From Alphaproteobacteria bacterium (GTDB taxonomy: Bacteria > Pseudomonadota > Alphaproteobacteria > Micavibrionales > Micavibrionaceae), in the NCBI GenBank assembly GCA_018000295.1, contig JAGNKE010000010.1, positions 26,553 through 90,552 on the forward strand: DNA of 64,000 nt, given 5' to 3'. Position 1 is the first letter of the stretch, and every line of letters begins with the position of its first letter. The position numbers and the translations under genes are program-made. The notes beneath the pieces are model-generated. The model had not been told where the DNA came from, did no database searches, and saw nothing but the letters and a program-made list of their open reading frames with translations. This document shows, in pieces, positions 18,903 to 28,385 of this stretch.

Positions 18903-19322
18903 ATGAAACAGAAGGTTCTTATTGTCGAAGACAACGAACTCAACATGAAGCTCTTTAATGATCTTCTGGAGGCGCACGGCATTGAGACCATTCAGACACG
19001 GGACGGACGTCAGGCTTTTGGTCTGGCCAAGGCCCACAGGCCGGACCTGATAATTATGGATATACAACTGCCGGAAGTCTCCGGATTGGATATAACGAAA
19101 ATGATCAAGGAAGATCCAGACCTTAAATCAATACCCGTGATCGCCGTCACGGCGTTCGCCATGAAGGGGGACGAGCAGAAAATCCGCGAGGGCGGCTGTG
19201 AGGATTATATCTCCAAGCCGATTTCAGTCGCACGTTTCATCGAAATCGTTCGCCGCTATCTCGAAAAAGTTGAAACGGGCGGCCAATCGGCAAAGCAAAT
19301 TCAGGAAAAGGGAGCGGTTTAA
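18903..19322 (+). CDS. divK: Single-domain response regulator DivK
   Basis: A 139-residue receiver domain with a short tail. The acidic pocket is VEDNE, the phospho-acceptor is D53 in IIMDIQLPE, followed by the switch Thr in AVTAFAM and Lys in YISKPIS. In Caulobacter DivK is phosphorylated by DivJ, dephosphorylated by PleC, and acts through DivL and CckA to set CtrA activity. The location one base before pleD supports the call and implies co-transcription. Confidence 0.95.
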   Translation: MKQKVLIVEDNELNMKLFNDLLEAHGIETIQTRDGRQAFGLAKAHRPDLIIMDIQLPEVSGLDITKMIKEDPDLKSIPVIAVTAFAMKGDEQKIREGGCEDYISKPISVARFIEIVRRYLEKVETGGQSAKQIQEKGAV

Positions 19323-19323
19323 A

Positions 19324-20787
19324 ATGTCGGCACGGGTTCTGGTTGTTGACGATATCCTCCCCAACGTCAAGCTTCTCGAAGCGAAGCTGAGTACGGAATA
19401 TTACGAGGTTCTCACGGCGACCAGTGGCGCCGAGGCCTTGAAAAAAATTGCCACGGACAACCCCGATATCGTCCTTCTCGATGTCATGATGCCCGGCATG
19501 GACGGGTTTGAGGTTTGTTCGATCATCAAGCGCAATCCTGAGACCGCGCATATCCCCGTGGTTATGGTTACAGCTCTAACGGATGCGCAGGACAAGGTGC
19601 GCGGCCTCGAAGCCGGAGCCGATGATTTTCTGAGCAAACCGATCAACGATACGGCATTGATGGCGAGGGTGCGTTCTCTGGTGCGCCTTAAAATGGCTTT
19701 GGATGAATGGCGCCTGCGCGAGAACGCGGCCACGCAGTTCGGCGCGGTGACGGAGTCCCCGAGCGTTATGACAGAGCCGGTGGAGGGCGCACGCGTTCTG
19801 GTCATCGAAGACAAGGAATACGAAAGAACGAAAATCTCCGAAACCCTGATGCGCGATCACAATATCGTCATGGGCGTGGATAACGGCGCCAAGGGAATAG
19901 AGCTGATCGCCAAATATGAATTCGACATCATCATGGTCAGCCTGAATTTGGAAAACGAGGACGGCCTGCGCCTCTGCTCCCATCTCAAATCCAACGAGCG
20001 CACGAGGTCCGTACCGATCGTCATGATCGCCGAACCCGATGATATGGTCTACGTCGCCCACGGACTCGAAATCGGCGCACATGATTATATCATGCGTCCT
20101 CTCGACAAGAACGAATTGCTGGCCCGCGTCCGCACCCAGATCCGCCGCAAGCGGTTCCAGGAACGCCTGCGCTCGACCTACGAGATCAGCTTGAACATGG
20201 CGCTGACCGACAGCCTGACGGGCCTCTATAACCGCCGCTATTTTGAGGTTCATCTCGAAAAGCTTCTCCAGAAAAATCTGGCCAGCCGCAAGGCGATGGC
20301 CGTGATTATGCTCGATATCGACCATTTCAAGAGTGTCAACGACACCTACGGCCACAATGTCGGCGACGAGGTGCTGAAAACCTTCGGTGACCGCCTGACC
20401 GGAAGCTTGCGGAGCTTTGATCTTGTCGCCCGTCTCGGCGGCGAGGAATTCGTGGTTCTCTTACCCGATATCTCCAAGGAAAGAGCCTATCTGGTCGCCG
20501 AGCGCCTGCGCCGCTCAATAGCCGAGAGACCGTTTCCCTGCAATGTCGAGGGCGGTTTTCTCAAGGTGACGGCATCGCTGGGTGCGGCGGTGATTGAGCA
20601 TGGCGGCCACCAGATTCACGAAGTGCTGGACCGGGCGGATAAGTGCCTCTATGAGGCCAAGCGCGGCGGACGGAACTGTACGGTCTTTGAAGAAGTCGGT
20701 AAGATCGACCCGGATAAGTACAAGGAAAGTGCAAGAGCCAATTTCGACGACGAGGGCGGGTTCGCGGGCGAAAGCGCGGCGCATTAA
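19324..20787 (+). CDS. pleD: Response regulator diguanylate cyclase PleD
   Basis: A 487-residue protein with two receivers and a GGDEF domain. The first receiver has its phospho-acceptor D53 in LLDVMMPGMD. The second (about 157-275) has Ser in the acceptor position (VSLNLENEDG, S206), which fits the adaptor role of the second receiver in PleD. The cyclase motif is LGGEEF (372-376) with I-site RSFD (363-366). Phosphorylation drives dimerisation and c-di-GMP synthesis during polar development in relatives. The start follows the divK stop by one base; a longer upstream frame is only the end of divK read in another frame. Confidence 0.96.
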   Translation: MSARVLVVDDILPNVKLLEAKLSTEYYEVLTATSGAEALKKIATDNPDIVLLDVMMPGMDGFEVCSIIKRNPETAHIPVVMVTALTDAQDKVRGLEAGADDFLSKPINDTALMARVRSLVRLKMALDEWRLRENAATQFGAVTESPSVMTEPVEGARVLVIEDKEYERTKISETLMRDHNIVMGVDNGAKGIELIAKYEFDIIMVSLNLENEDGLRLCSHLKSNERTRSVPIVMIAEPDDMVYVAHGLEIGAHDYIMRPLDKNELLARVRTQIRRKRFQERLRSTYEISLNMALTDSLTGLYNRRYFEVHLEKLLQKNLASRKAMAVIMLDIDHFKSVNDTYGHNVGDEVLKTFGDRLTGSLRSFDLVARLGGEEFVVLLPDISKERAYLVAERLRRSIAERPFPCNVEGGFLKVTASLGAAVIEHGGHQIHEVLDRADKCLYEAKRGGRNCTVFEEVGKIDPDKYKESARANFDDEGGFAGESAAH

Positions 20788-20816
20788 GTATCGGATAGTC
20801 TAAAGCCAAAAAAAAC

Positions 20817-20839
20817 AAAAGCGCCGCAAGGCGCTTTTT
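20817..20839. terminator. Bidirectional terminator between pleD and rpmG
   Basis: AAAAGCGCC and GGCGCTTTT form a nine-base-pair stem around GCAA, followed by a fifth T. A-rich and T-rich flanks allow it to serve both convergent genes. Confidence 0.85.
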
Positions 20840-20862
20840 GCATGAAACAAAAAAGGAAGCTG

Positions 20863-21072
20863 TTATTGCTTCTTGGAGGGGGGCATCTTCTTTTCGACAA
20901 ACATGACGTGCATCCCCTTTTTGCCTGTCTCGGGATTAACCGCCCAGGGGTCGTACTTCTTCTTCTGCAGTTTGTATTCTGCGCGGGCGCTGCGTTTGGC
21001 GTAGTAACGGTAGCCCGTTCCCGCTTCGCTTTCCAGCCTGACTTTTACGTATGAGGCCTTTGCCATAGCCAT
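20863..21072 (-). CDS. rpmG: 50S ribosomal protein L33
   Basis: A 69-residue (67 from the second Met) basic protein with the L33 pattern AKASYVKVRLES, GYRYYAKRS and KKYDP. It lacks the paired cysteines of zinc-binding L33. Its C-terminus is longer than the 55 residues of E. coli L33, a feature seen in some alphaproteobacteria. It stands alone between a shared terminator and rnr. Confidence 0.93.
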   Translation of the reverse strand: MAMAKASYVKVRLESEAGTGYRYYAKRSARAEYKLQKKKYDPWAVNPETGKKGMHVMFVEKKMPPSKKQ

Positions 21073-21140
21073 AAACTCCTGTGTTCGAAGTGCGTTTTAT
21101 GCCGACTTTGGATCGGCTTGTCAAGTCTTAATGGAGGGCT

Positions 21141-23432
21141 TTAATCCCGCTCCTTGCGCCATTTTTGGCCTTTTCCTTTCGGGCCGCCGCCTTTGCGTCC
21201 GCCCTTGCCCCGGCGCTTGGGCCCGCCCTCGCGCCTGTCTTGCCCTTCGCGGTCATGGCGACCTTTGGGCGGATTGGGCTTTTTAAGGCCGGGAAGATCG
21301 GCGCCGACAGGCGGTCCGGCAAGTTCGAACAGGCTGCTGCCTGTTATCCCGCTGGCCTCGACGATCCTCACGACCACCGGGGCGCCCAGACGGTAGACCC
21401 GCCCATGCCGCCGTCCGACCAGCGCATGTGCCCGCTCGTCATGGATATAGAAATCATCGCGCAGGCTGCGGGCAGGGACCAGCCCGTCTGCCCCGGTTTC
21501 ATCCAGCGCAACGAAGAGTCCGAATCGCGTCACACCGCTGATTTTTCCTGCAAACTCCGCCCCGATCCGCTCCGAAAGATAGGCGCCCGTGAAGCGGTCG
21601 ATGGCGTTACGCTCGGCCTCCATGGAGGTTCGCTCGGTCGCGGAGATATGCTGGCAGATTTCATCCAGCCTCACTTTCTCTTCTTCCATCATCTCACCGG
21701 GGCCAAGTCCGAACGCGCCGATCAAGGCGCGGTGAACCAGCAGGTCCGAATAGCGCCGGATGGGGGAAGTGAAATGCGCGTATTTCTGCAGGGCCAGCCC
21801 GAAATGCCCGATATTGTTCGTGGAGTAATTCGCCTGACTCTGCGAACGCAAAATCACCTGCGAGATCAGATGGGAGTAGGGCAGTTTGGCGGCGTGTTTC
21901 AAAACCTGATTGAGCTGCATCGGCTGCACGACCTGACCCTTGGGCAGGGACAGTCCGAAGCTCTCGACGAACTCGCGGGCACTTTCCAGCTTCTCGTAGG
22001 AGGGACGGTCATGCACCCGGTAGACGCAGGGGAAGGTCTTTTTCCCCTCAAGCGCCGAGGCCGCCGCAACGTTGGCAAGGATCATGAATTCTTCGATCAG
22101 CTTGTGAGAGTCCAGCCGCGCACGGGGCTTCACCCCGATCATGTCGCCCTTGTCATTCAAAAGGATTTGCCGTTCGGGAAGATCGAGTTCCAGCGCCCCG
22201 CGCACCTCCCGCGCCTTGTCGAGAATTTTAAACACCTCATAAAGAGGTTTAATGACCCGTTCGACAAGCGGCCCGGTCAGATCGTCCGGCGAGCCGTCTT
22301 TCGCGGTCTGCACCTGCTCATAGGTCAGGCGCGCAACCGAACGCATCAGCCCGCGCACGAATTTATATTTCTGCAGAACGCCCTGCTTGTCGATCCACAG
22401 ATGCACGGCCATCGTCGCCCGTGGCTCGTTCGGGCGCAGGGAACAGAGGTCGTTCGAGAGCGCCTCGGGGAGCATCGGCACGACCCGGTCGGGGAAATAG
22501 GTGGAATTCCCGCGCCGCTGCGCCTCATTATCCAGCGCCGTTCCGGTCCGCACATAATGGGCGACGTCCGCAATCGCCACGATCAGGTGATAACTCCCGT
22601 CGTCAAGTTTTTCTGCAAACACGGCGTCATCGAAATCCCGCGCATCCGGCCCGTCGATGGTGACCAGCGGAAAATTCCGCAGATCCTCGCGCCCCTTGAG
22701 ATCCGGCACAGTCATTTTTTCTGTTTCGGCAACGACGCGGTCGGGGAATTCCTCCCGCAACCCCGCCTCGTGCAGGCTGATGAGGCTGATCGCCCGCGGG
22801 TCGCCCTGACGCCCGAGCACGCTGATCACCCTCACCTTTTGGCGCTTGGCGCCTTTCGCCGGAAGAATCTCGGCAATCACAAGATCGCCGTCCTCCGCGC
22901 CGTTCCGATCGGCCAGCGCGATTTCATAATCGAACTTCGCCCGCTTTTCCGTCGGCTGCACGATCGCCCCGCCCTTCGTCAGGCGCAGGACGCCGAGAAC
23001 CCGGCCCATCGTTGAATCGATCACGCGGATGATATGGGCGTCATAGCCCTCTTCGGATCGCTCGAACCGCGCCAGCATCCGCATCCCTTCGGAAATTTTC
23101 GGGAAATGCTTGTTATCGGGGGCGACTTCGATGCGCGGGACTTCGCCCTGCAATTCCGTATTCCAATCGACAGGTCGGGCGAGGACATCGCCGTCGATCT
23201 CGATTTTTGTAATCTCGATCACGCCCACGGCGGGCAGTCCCTGCGGCGCAGTGAAGTTGCCGCCCGGTTGCTTGGTAATCAGCCCGTCTTTCTCAAGTTT
23301 TTTGAGAATCTGTTTGAGGGCGACACGGTTTTCCCCGCCCTTGATCCCGAAGGCGCGGGCGACCTCGCGTTTGGTGACGGGGATTTTAGATGAACGGATA
23401 AATTCCAGGATTTCTGAGAGTTCAAGACTCAT
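21141..23432 (-). CDS. rnr: Ribonuclease R
   Basis: A 763-residue processive 3'-5' exoribonuclease that degrades structured RNA. Domains in order are an N-terminal winged helix (1-65), cold-shock-type domains, the RNB catalytic domain with DARDFDDAVFAE (Mg2+-binding Asp residues, about 268-280), an S1 domain (about 630-710), and a strongly basic Lys/Arg/Gly tail of 50 residues. It follows topA on the same strand with 54 bp between, part of the conserved topA-rnr neighbourhood. Confidence 0.96.
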   Translation of the reverse strand: MSLELSEILEFIRSSKIPVTKREVARAFGIKGGENRVALKQILKKLEKDGLITKQPGGNFTAPQGLPAVGVIEITKIEIDGDVLARPVDWNTELQGEVPRIEVAPDNKHFPKISEGMRMLARFERSEEGYDAHIIRVIDSTMGRVLGVLRLTKGGAIVQPTEKRAKFDYEIALADRNGAEDGDLVIAEILPAKGAKRQKVRVISVLGRQGDPRAISLISLHEAGLREEFPDRVVAETEKMTVPDLKGREDLRNFPLVTIDGPDARDFDDAVFAEKLDDGSYHLIVAIADVAHYVRTGTALDNEAQRRGNSTYFPDRVVPMLPEALSNDLCSLRPNEPRATMAVHLWIDKQGVLQKYKFVRGLMRSVARLTYEQVQTAKDGSPDDLTGPLVERVIKPLYEVFKILDKAREVRGALELDLPERQILLNDKGDMIGVKPRARLDSHKLIEEFMILANVAAASALEGKKTFPCVYRVHDRPSYEKLESAREFVESFGLSLPKGQVVQPMQLNQVLKHAAKLPYSHLISQVILRSQSQANYSTNNIGHFGLALQKYAHFTSPIRRYSDLLVHRALIGAFGLGPGEMMEEEKVRLDEICQHISATERTSMEAERNAIDRFTGAYLSERIGAEFAGKISGVTRFGLFVALDETGADGLVPARSLRDDFYIHDERAHALVGRRHGRVYRLGAPVVVRIVEASGITGSSLFELAGPPVGADLPGLKKPNPPKGRHDREGQDRREGGPKRRGKGGRKGGGPKGKGQKWRKERD

Positions 23433-23486
23433 GAGTATTCAATTTCTGAAGAGACAAATATGATAAATATAATAGTGCGCGGCGGC

Positions 23487-26066
23487 TCATTCTTCAGCCG
23501 CGCCGGATTTTTTTGCGGACGCTTTCTTTTTACTGCCGCCGGACTTTTTCTTGCCGGCAGGTTTCTTGTCCGCAGTCTTTCTACGCGTGAAAGGCTTTTT
23601 CCCTTCGGCTTCACGTTTCGCAGCTTTCTCGGCGGCGAGCGCCAGAACCTCGACGGCGCGGTTCATCCCTACGAACAGCACGTCATCGTCCTTGGGCAGG
23701 GAAGTGAACTTGTCCGCATGTTTGAGGAACGGGCCGAACCGCCCGATGCCGGCCTGAATCATCAGGCCCGTTTCGGGATGCGTTCCGACGTCGCGGGGCA
23801 GGGCCAGAAGCTTCAACGCGCCCTCAAGCGTGACCTCGTCCAGCGGCAATCCTTTCGGCAGTCCCTGGCGTTTGGGTTTGGGCTTTACGCGCTTCTTGGG
23901 TTTTTTCGGCGCCTTTTTTCCTTCTTCCTTAGCCTTGGCTTTCGCCTCTTCATAGGCCTTGAGTTCGGCCTTCTCGGCGGCGATATCCTCCGCCAGTTCC
24001 GGTGCCGGATCGATCTGCACATAAGGTCCGTAAGGTCCGCGCCGCAGGGAGACCGTGCGCCCCGTGCCCGGCTCTGTGCCTAGGATTTTCGGTTCGTTCG
24101 CCAGCGCCGCACCATCTCCGTTCTCGCCGTCAGGAACGATCAGCGGGCGGGTGAATTTGCACTCGGGATAATTCGAACAGCCGATAAACGCTCCGAATTT
24201 CCCGAGCCGCAGCCCGAGCTTCCCGTCCGGCAAGGCGGCATTCTCCGCGCAAGCCTTGCATTTTTTCGGATCGATGGAGTTCCCGTTGGCATCCTTTTCC
24301 GGCGGGAAGAAATGCGGCCCGAGTTCCTCATCGAGATGGTCGATGACATTCGTGATCGTGAGTTCCTTTGTGCCGTCCAAAGCGGTTTTGAAATCCCGCC
24401 AGAACAGCTTGAGCGCCTCTTTCCACGCCACATGGCCCGACGCAATCGCGTCCAGCTCTTCCTCAAGATTGGCGGTGAACCCGTAATCGACATACTGCGC
24501 GAAAAATTTCGCCAGAAATGTCGTGACCAGCCGCCCGCGATCCTCGGGGATAAAGCGCCGCTTCTCCAACTTCACATAATTTCTGTCCCGCAGAACCTGC
24601 AAGATAGAGGCATAAGTGGAGGGCCGCCCGATCCCGAGTTCCTCCAGACGTTTAACGAGAGAAGCTTCGGAATAGCGCGGCGGCGGCTGCGTGAAATGCT
24701 GGTTGGGCGTGACATCCACAAGTTTCGTCGCGTCCCGTTCCTGCATCGGCGGCAGGATGCGGTTGTCTTCGCTCTCGTTTTTGTCGTCGTCCGTGTCTTC
24801 CTGATACAGCGTCAGGAATCCGGGGAACAGGATCACCGATCCGTTGGCCCGCAGGATCACATCATCCGTCCCTTCGGACAAATCGACCTTGACCTGCTCA
24901 AGCACTGCGTTTTCCATCTGCGAGGCAATCGTGCGCTTCCAGATCAGCTCGTAAAGTTTCCGCTGGTCTTCCTGCATCGGTCCGCCCGAACGCCCCGGCA
25001 GCACAGAGAGATTGGTGGGGCGGATCGCCTCGTGCGCTTCCTGCGCGTTCTTCGCCTTGGATTTGTAAAGGCGCGGCGCATCGGGCAGAAACTTATCGCC
25101 ATATTCCTTTTTAATGACACTGCGGCATTGCTGCACGGCCTCGTCGGACAAAGTCGTTCCGTCTGTCCGCATATAGGTAATGTAACCGTCTTCGTAGAGA
25201 TTCTGCGCCGTCCGCATGGTCTGCGAAGCCGACATCCCGAGTTTGCGCGAAGCCTCCATTTGCAGGCTTGAAGTAATGAAGGGCGGGGCAGGGAAGCGCC
25301 GCGCCTGCTTTTTCTCGATCTTCTGCACGGAGAGATTTTTGGAGCGGATGCGCTCGACGGCAAGATTCGCCTGTTCCGCGGTTCCGATATCCATCTTGTC
25401 CAGCTTGTTTCCGGCCAGATGGGTCAGGCGGGCGGTGAACGGCGCACCCTCAGGCGTCCGTAGCCGCGCCTCGATGCTCCAGTATTCCTCGGTAATAAAC
25501 TTCTCGATCTCCGCTTCCCGCTCACAAATGAGCCGCAGCGCAACCGATTGAACCCGCCCCGCTGACCGTGAACCGGGCAGCTTGCGCCACAGGACGGGCG
25601 ACAGGTTGAAGCCCACAAGATAATCCAGCGCCCGCCGCGCCAGATAGGCGTCGATCAGACGGACATCGAGTTCCCGCGGATGGCTGAACGCCTCCTGCAC
25701 CGCGCTTTTGGTGATTTCATTGAACGTCACGCGCTTGACGTTTTTCCCCTCCAGCAGATTTTCATCGTTCAGGATTTCCTGGATATGCCACGCGATCGCC
25801 TCTCCTTCGCGGTCCGGGTCAGGGGCGAGATAGAGGTTTTTGGCGGACTTCACGGCGCGTTTGATCTCGCGCACGTTTTTCTCGGCGCGTTCGCCAAGCT
25901 GCCACTTCATTTTGAAATTTTCGTCAGGCAGGACGGAGCCGTCCTTGTTCACGAGGTCGCGGACATGACCGTAGGAGGCGATCACTTCGAAATCGGGGCC
26001 AAGGTATTTATGAATCGTTTTGGCCTTGGCGGGCGACTCGACAATGACAAGATTAGGGGCGCTCAA
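23487..26066 (-). CDS. topA: DNA topoisomerase I
   Basis: An 859-residue type IA topoisomerase that relaxes negative supercoils. It starts at TTG after a GAGGGA site. The Toprim domain at the N-terminus has VIVESPAKAKTI and DPDREGEA. The active-site Tyr is in YITYMRTDGTT (about residue 310). One zinc ribbon of the CKAC...CSNYPEC type follows (about 610-650), then repeat domains without cysteines, and a Lys-rich tail. It lies 23 bp from dprA. Confidence 0.97.
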   Translation of the reverse strand: MSAPNLVIVESPAKAKTIHKYLGPDFEVIASYGHVRDLVNKDGSVLPDENFKMKWQLGERAEKNVREIKRAVKSAKNLYLAPDPDREGEAIAWHIQEILNDENLLEGKNVKRVTFNEITKSAVQEAFSHPRELDVRLIDAYLARRALDYLVGFNLSPVLWRKLPGSRSAGRVQSVALRLICEREAEIEKFITEEYWSIEARLRTPEGAPFTARLTHLAGNKLDKMDIGTAEQANLAVERIRSKNLSVQKIEKKQARRFPAPPFITSSLQMEASRKLGMSASQTMRTAQNLYEDGYITYMRTDGTTLSDEAVQQCRSVIKKEYGDKFLPDAPRLYKSKAKNAQEAHEAIRPTNLSVLPGRSGGPMQEDQRKLYELIWKRTIASQMENAVLEQVKVDLSEGTDDVILRANGSVILFPGFLTLYQEDTDDDKNESEDNRILPPMQERDATKLVDVTPNQHFTQPPPRYSEASLVKRLEELGIGRPSTYASILQVLRDRNYVKLEKRRFIPEDRGRLVTTFLAKFFAQYVDYGFTANLEEELDAIASGHVAWKEALKLFWRDFKTALDGTKELTITNVIDHLDEELGPHFFPPEKDANGNSIDPKKCKACAENAALPDGKLGLRLGKFGAFIGCSNYPECKFTRPLIVPDGENGDGAALANEPKILGTEPGTGRTVSLRRGPYGPYVQIDPAPELAEDIAAEKAELKAYEEAKAKAKEEGKKAPKKPKKRVKPKPKRQGLPKGLPLDEVTLEGALKLLALPRDVGTHPETGLMIQAGIGRFGPFLKHADKFTSLPKDDDVLFVGMNRAVEVLALAAEKAAKREAEGKKPFTRRKTADKKPAGKKKSGGSKKKASAKKSGAAEE

Positions 26067-26089
26067 TCTCTTCCCTCAATATATTAACT

Positions 26090-27241
26090 TCAACCCTCCG
26101 CATCTCCTGAAATCAGGCTGACGCGGTGTCCCGGCAGTCTGCGAACGCGCCCTGCAAGCTCTAATTCGAGCAGGATCGTCTGCACCGCCGACACTGTCAA
26201 ATGACACGCCCGGATCAATTCGTCAATATTTATCGGGGCATGAGACAGGCACGAGAGCACCGCTTCCCGCTCGGAATCCGCGGGATTCTCAGCCGAAAGC
26301 GGCGCAATATCATAGCCTGTGGACGCAAACAGCGGCTCACGCAAGGCATTGCCCGAAAAGTTCAAAAGCGCCTCCATGACGTCGTCCGCCCCGCGCACCA
26401 GCGTCGCACCCTCGCGGATCAGATGGTTCGGCCCCGCCGCACGCGGATCGAGCGGCGAGCCGGGCACCGCGTAAACGTCGCGCCCCTGTTCCCCCGCCAG
26501 CCGCGCCGTAATCAGCGAGCCGGATTTCATGGTGGCCTCGACGATGACCACGCCCTTGGACAACCCCGAAACGATCCGGTTGCGGCGCGGAAAACTCTGC
26601 GCGAAGGGCTTCTGCCCGAATTTGCTTTCGGCCAGAATAGCCCCGCGTTCGGCGATCTGCTCGTAAAGCTTTTGATTTTCCTCGGGATAAACAACGTCAA
26701 TCCCGCCTGCCACAACGGCAATCGTTCCCGTTTCCAGCGATCCCTGATGCGCGGCTGTATCTATGCCCCGCGCAAGGCCGGACGCGATGACCTGCCCGCG
26801 CTGCCCGAGTTCACGCGAAATTTTTTCTGCGAATTTACGGCCATTAAGTGATGCGTTCCGCGCCCCCACGATCCCGACGCACGAACGGTTGAGCAGGGCA
26901 GGGTTGCCAAGGATGCTCAACACCGGCGGCGCGTCGTCCAGGGCAGACAGCGCCAGCGGATAAGCCTCGCACGAAACCGTGATCAGATCGCCGCCGATTT
27001 TCTGCAGGGCCGCGTATTCCCGCTCGGCTTCGGTGCGCGAAGCCGCGATCAGGGGCCGCGCCCGCCCGCCGCGCTTGGAGAGTTCGGGCAGGGCATCGAG
27101 AGCCTGCGCCGCGCTGCCGAACCGCGCCATGAGTTGGTAAAACGTCACCGGACCGATATGCTCCGTGCGCGTCAAACGCAGCCAGTCGATCTTTTCGGAA
27201 TCGGTAGGGGTTTCGGTCTTCAGGAGCGTGCTGCGTTTCAT
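26090..27241 (-). CDS. dprA: DNA processing protein DprA
   Basis: A 383-residue protein that loads RecA on incoming single-stranded DNA during transformation. It has an N-terminal SAM-like region, a Rossmann-type DNA-binding core with GIVGARNAS, SGLARGIDTAAH and GSLITARLA, and a C-terminal winged helix (about 300-380). Start and upstream stop overlap by four bases with the 76-residue membrane gene, so expression is coupled to plsY. Confidence 0.95.
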   Translation of the reverse strand: MKRSTLLKTETPTDSEKIDWLRLTRTEHIGPVTFYQLMARFGSAAQALDALPELSKRGGRARPLIAASRTEAEREYAALQKIGGDLITVSCEAYPLALSALDDAPPVLSILGNPALLNRSCVGIVGARNASLNGRKFAEKISRELGQRGQVIASGLARGIDTAAHQGSLETGTIAVVAGGIDVVYPEENQKLYEQIAERGAILAESKFGQKPFAQSFPRRNRIVSGLSKGVVIVEATMKSGSLITARLAGEQGRDVYAVPGSPLDPRAAGPNHLIREGATLVRGADDVMEALLNFSGNALREPLFASTGYDIAPLSAENPADSEREAVLSCLSHAPINIDELIRACHLTVSAVQTILLELELAGRVRRLPGHRVSLISGDAEG

Positions 27242-27468
27242 GCCGATAAAAATGTCACAAGCGCCTGAAAAAAACCAGCCAGAAGCACAACAATAAAAAA
27301 GCAGAACACACCAAAGATCAAAAGGAACAGAACCGGGTTCTGGGAATATTCAACGGTGCTTTGGGAATCCGTGTGGTGCAGCTTCCCGGTTTTCAAACCG
27401 CGGTAACAGGTGAAAATCAAAAATCCGGCCAGCGGCAGGCTGATGAGCGCAATCGTAAACAGCATCAT
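27238..27468 (-). CDS. Small two-helix membrane protein
   Basis: A 76-residue protein with two hydrophobic helices (about 3-20 and 46-70) separated by a polar loop with HHTDSQ. It is joined to plsY upstream and dprA downstream by four-base overlaps at each end, so it is very likely translated. I do not recognise the family. Confidence 0.7.
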   Translation of the reverse strand: MMLFTIALISLPLAGFLIFTCYRGLKTGKLHHTDSQSTVEYSQNPVLFLLIFGVFCFFIVVLLAGFFQALVTFLSA

Positions 27469-28142
27469 GCCGCCGGACCCTCATCGGCAGTTTTATTCCG
27501 CCCCGAACCGATCTTCGGCTCCGTACCGTTGAGAAGACGTTTGATGTTCTGGGCGTGTGCGGTCCAGACCAATAGCGCAATAATAGAACAGACAATGGCA
27601 GTCTTTGTATCATAAACAAAGAATGCCAGCGCCGGAGCGACGGCGACAGCAACCAGCGCCGCCAAGGAAGAATACTTGAAACTAAACGCCACAAGTAACC
27701 ATGTGCCACAGGCAAGGAGGCCAGCGTAAGGCACTGAAACCAAATACACGCCAAGCGACGTCGCGACGCCTTTACCGCCTTTGAATTTTAGCCAGATAGG
27801 GCGACAATGACCCATAACAGCTAAAAGTCCACAGTAAGACGCAAAGTAATGATACTCAACGCCATCAATCGAATATGGCTGAGGAGAAAGAGAGTAATAA
27901 AAACCGGGATTTAAAAGCATCATCAGGAAAATCGCAAGAGCGCCCTTTGACCCATCCAACAGCAAAGTCGCCATGGCAAGAGCCTTACTGCCTGTACGCA
28001 AAACATTCGTGGCCCCAATATTGCCAGACCCTATAGCCCTGATATCGGTCTTTAGAAAAATCTTCGTAAGGATCAGACCAAACGGGATCGAGCCAATCAG
28101 GTAGCAAATCAGCAAATTTAAAGGCCCAGGACTAATAATCAT
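27465..28142 (-). CDS. plsY: Glycerol-3-phosphate acyltransferase PlsY
   Basis: A 225-residue inner-membrane enzyme that transfers the acyl group from acyl-phosphate to glycerol-3-phosphate, the first step of phospholipid synthesis. The conserved motifs are visible: GSIPFGL, GSGNIGATNVLRTGSK and FKGGKGVATSLG. The ATG at 28142 follows AAGGAC. A longer frame exists, but its extra 43 codons read a REP-type repeat. Neighbouring dprA and pyrB are usual; pyrC, often between, is not here. Confidence 0.95.
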   Translation of the reverse strand: MIISPGPLNLLICYLIGSIPFGLILTKIFLKTDIRAIGSGNIGATNVLRTGSKALAMATLLLDGSKGALAIFLMMLLNPGFYYSLSPQPYSIDGVEYHYFASYCGLLAVMGHCRPIWLKFKGGKGVATSLGVYLVSVPYAGLLACGTWLLVAFSFKYSSLAALVAVAVAPALAFFVYDTKTAIVCSIIALLVWTAHAQNIKRLLNGTEPKIGSGRNKTADEGPAA

Positions 28143-28163
28143 GTCCTTACCTGAAAAATAAAC

Positions 28164-28269
28164 GTCACCCCGGCGGAGGCCGGGGTCCACGGAGCTTGCG
28201 GGCGCGGGCGTATCAAAACCGCTACAGCGCGAAAACCCTGCTGTGGATTCCGGCCTGCGCCGGAATGAC
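28164..28269. repeat. REPIN-like inverted repeat, copy 1
   Basis: Two 27-bp arms (28164-28190 and 28243-28269), each itself palindromic around CCGGCGGAGGCCGG or CCGGCCTGCGCCGG, face each other across a 52-bp spacer. The whole 106-bp unit matches the copy at 43597-43703 in arm sequence and in much of the spacer (including CGAAAACCCT). Confidence 0.85.
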
Positions 28270-28287
28270 ATCGAGGGGAGATATCGT

Positions 28288-28374
28288 TGTGCGCGTTGTG
28301 TTTCAAAAACTCTGCGTCCTCTGCGCCTCTGCGGTAAAAAGATAGATTACGGCCTGCGCCGGAATGACATCGAG
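28288..28374. repeat. Second repeat family plus REP half
   Basis: The block to 28340, with CTCTGCGCCTCTGCGGTAA, matches 13148-13206. A REP half with GGCCTGCGCCGGAATGAC (28345-28374) follows and repeats the sequence at 28246-28275. Confidence 0.8.
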
Positions 28375-28385
28375 CAACAAAGACT

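Noticed and set aside
19700..19935. Second receiver of PleD lacking the acceptor Asp as a novelty
   Set aside because: A degenerate second receiver acting as adaptor is a known property of PleD.
28143..28271. N-terminal extension of PlsY
   Set aside because: The codons read through a REPIN unit; PlsY of normal length starts at 28142.
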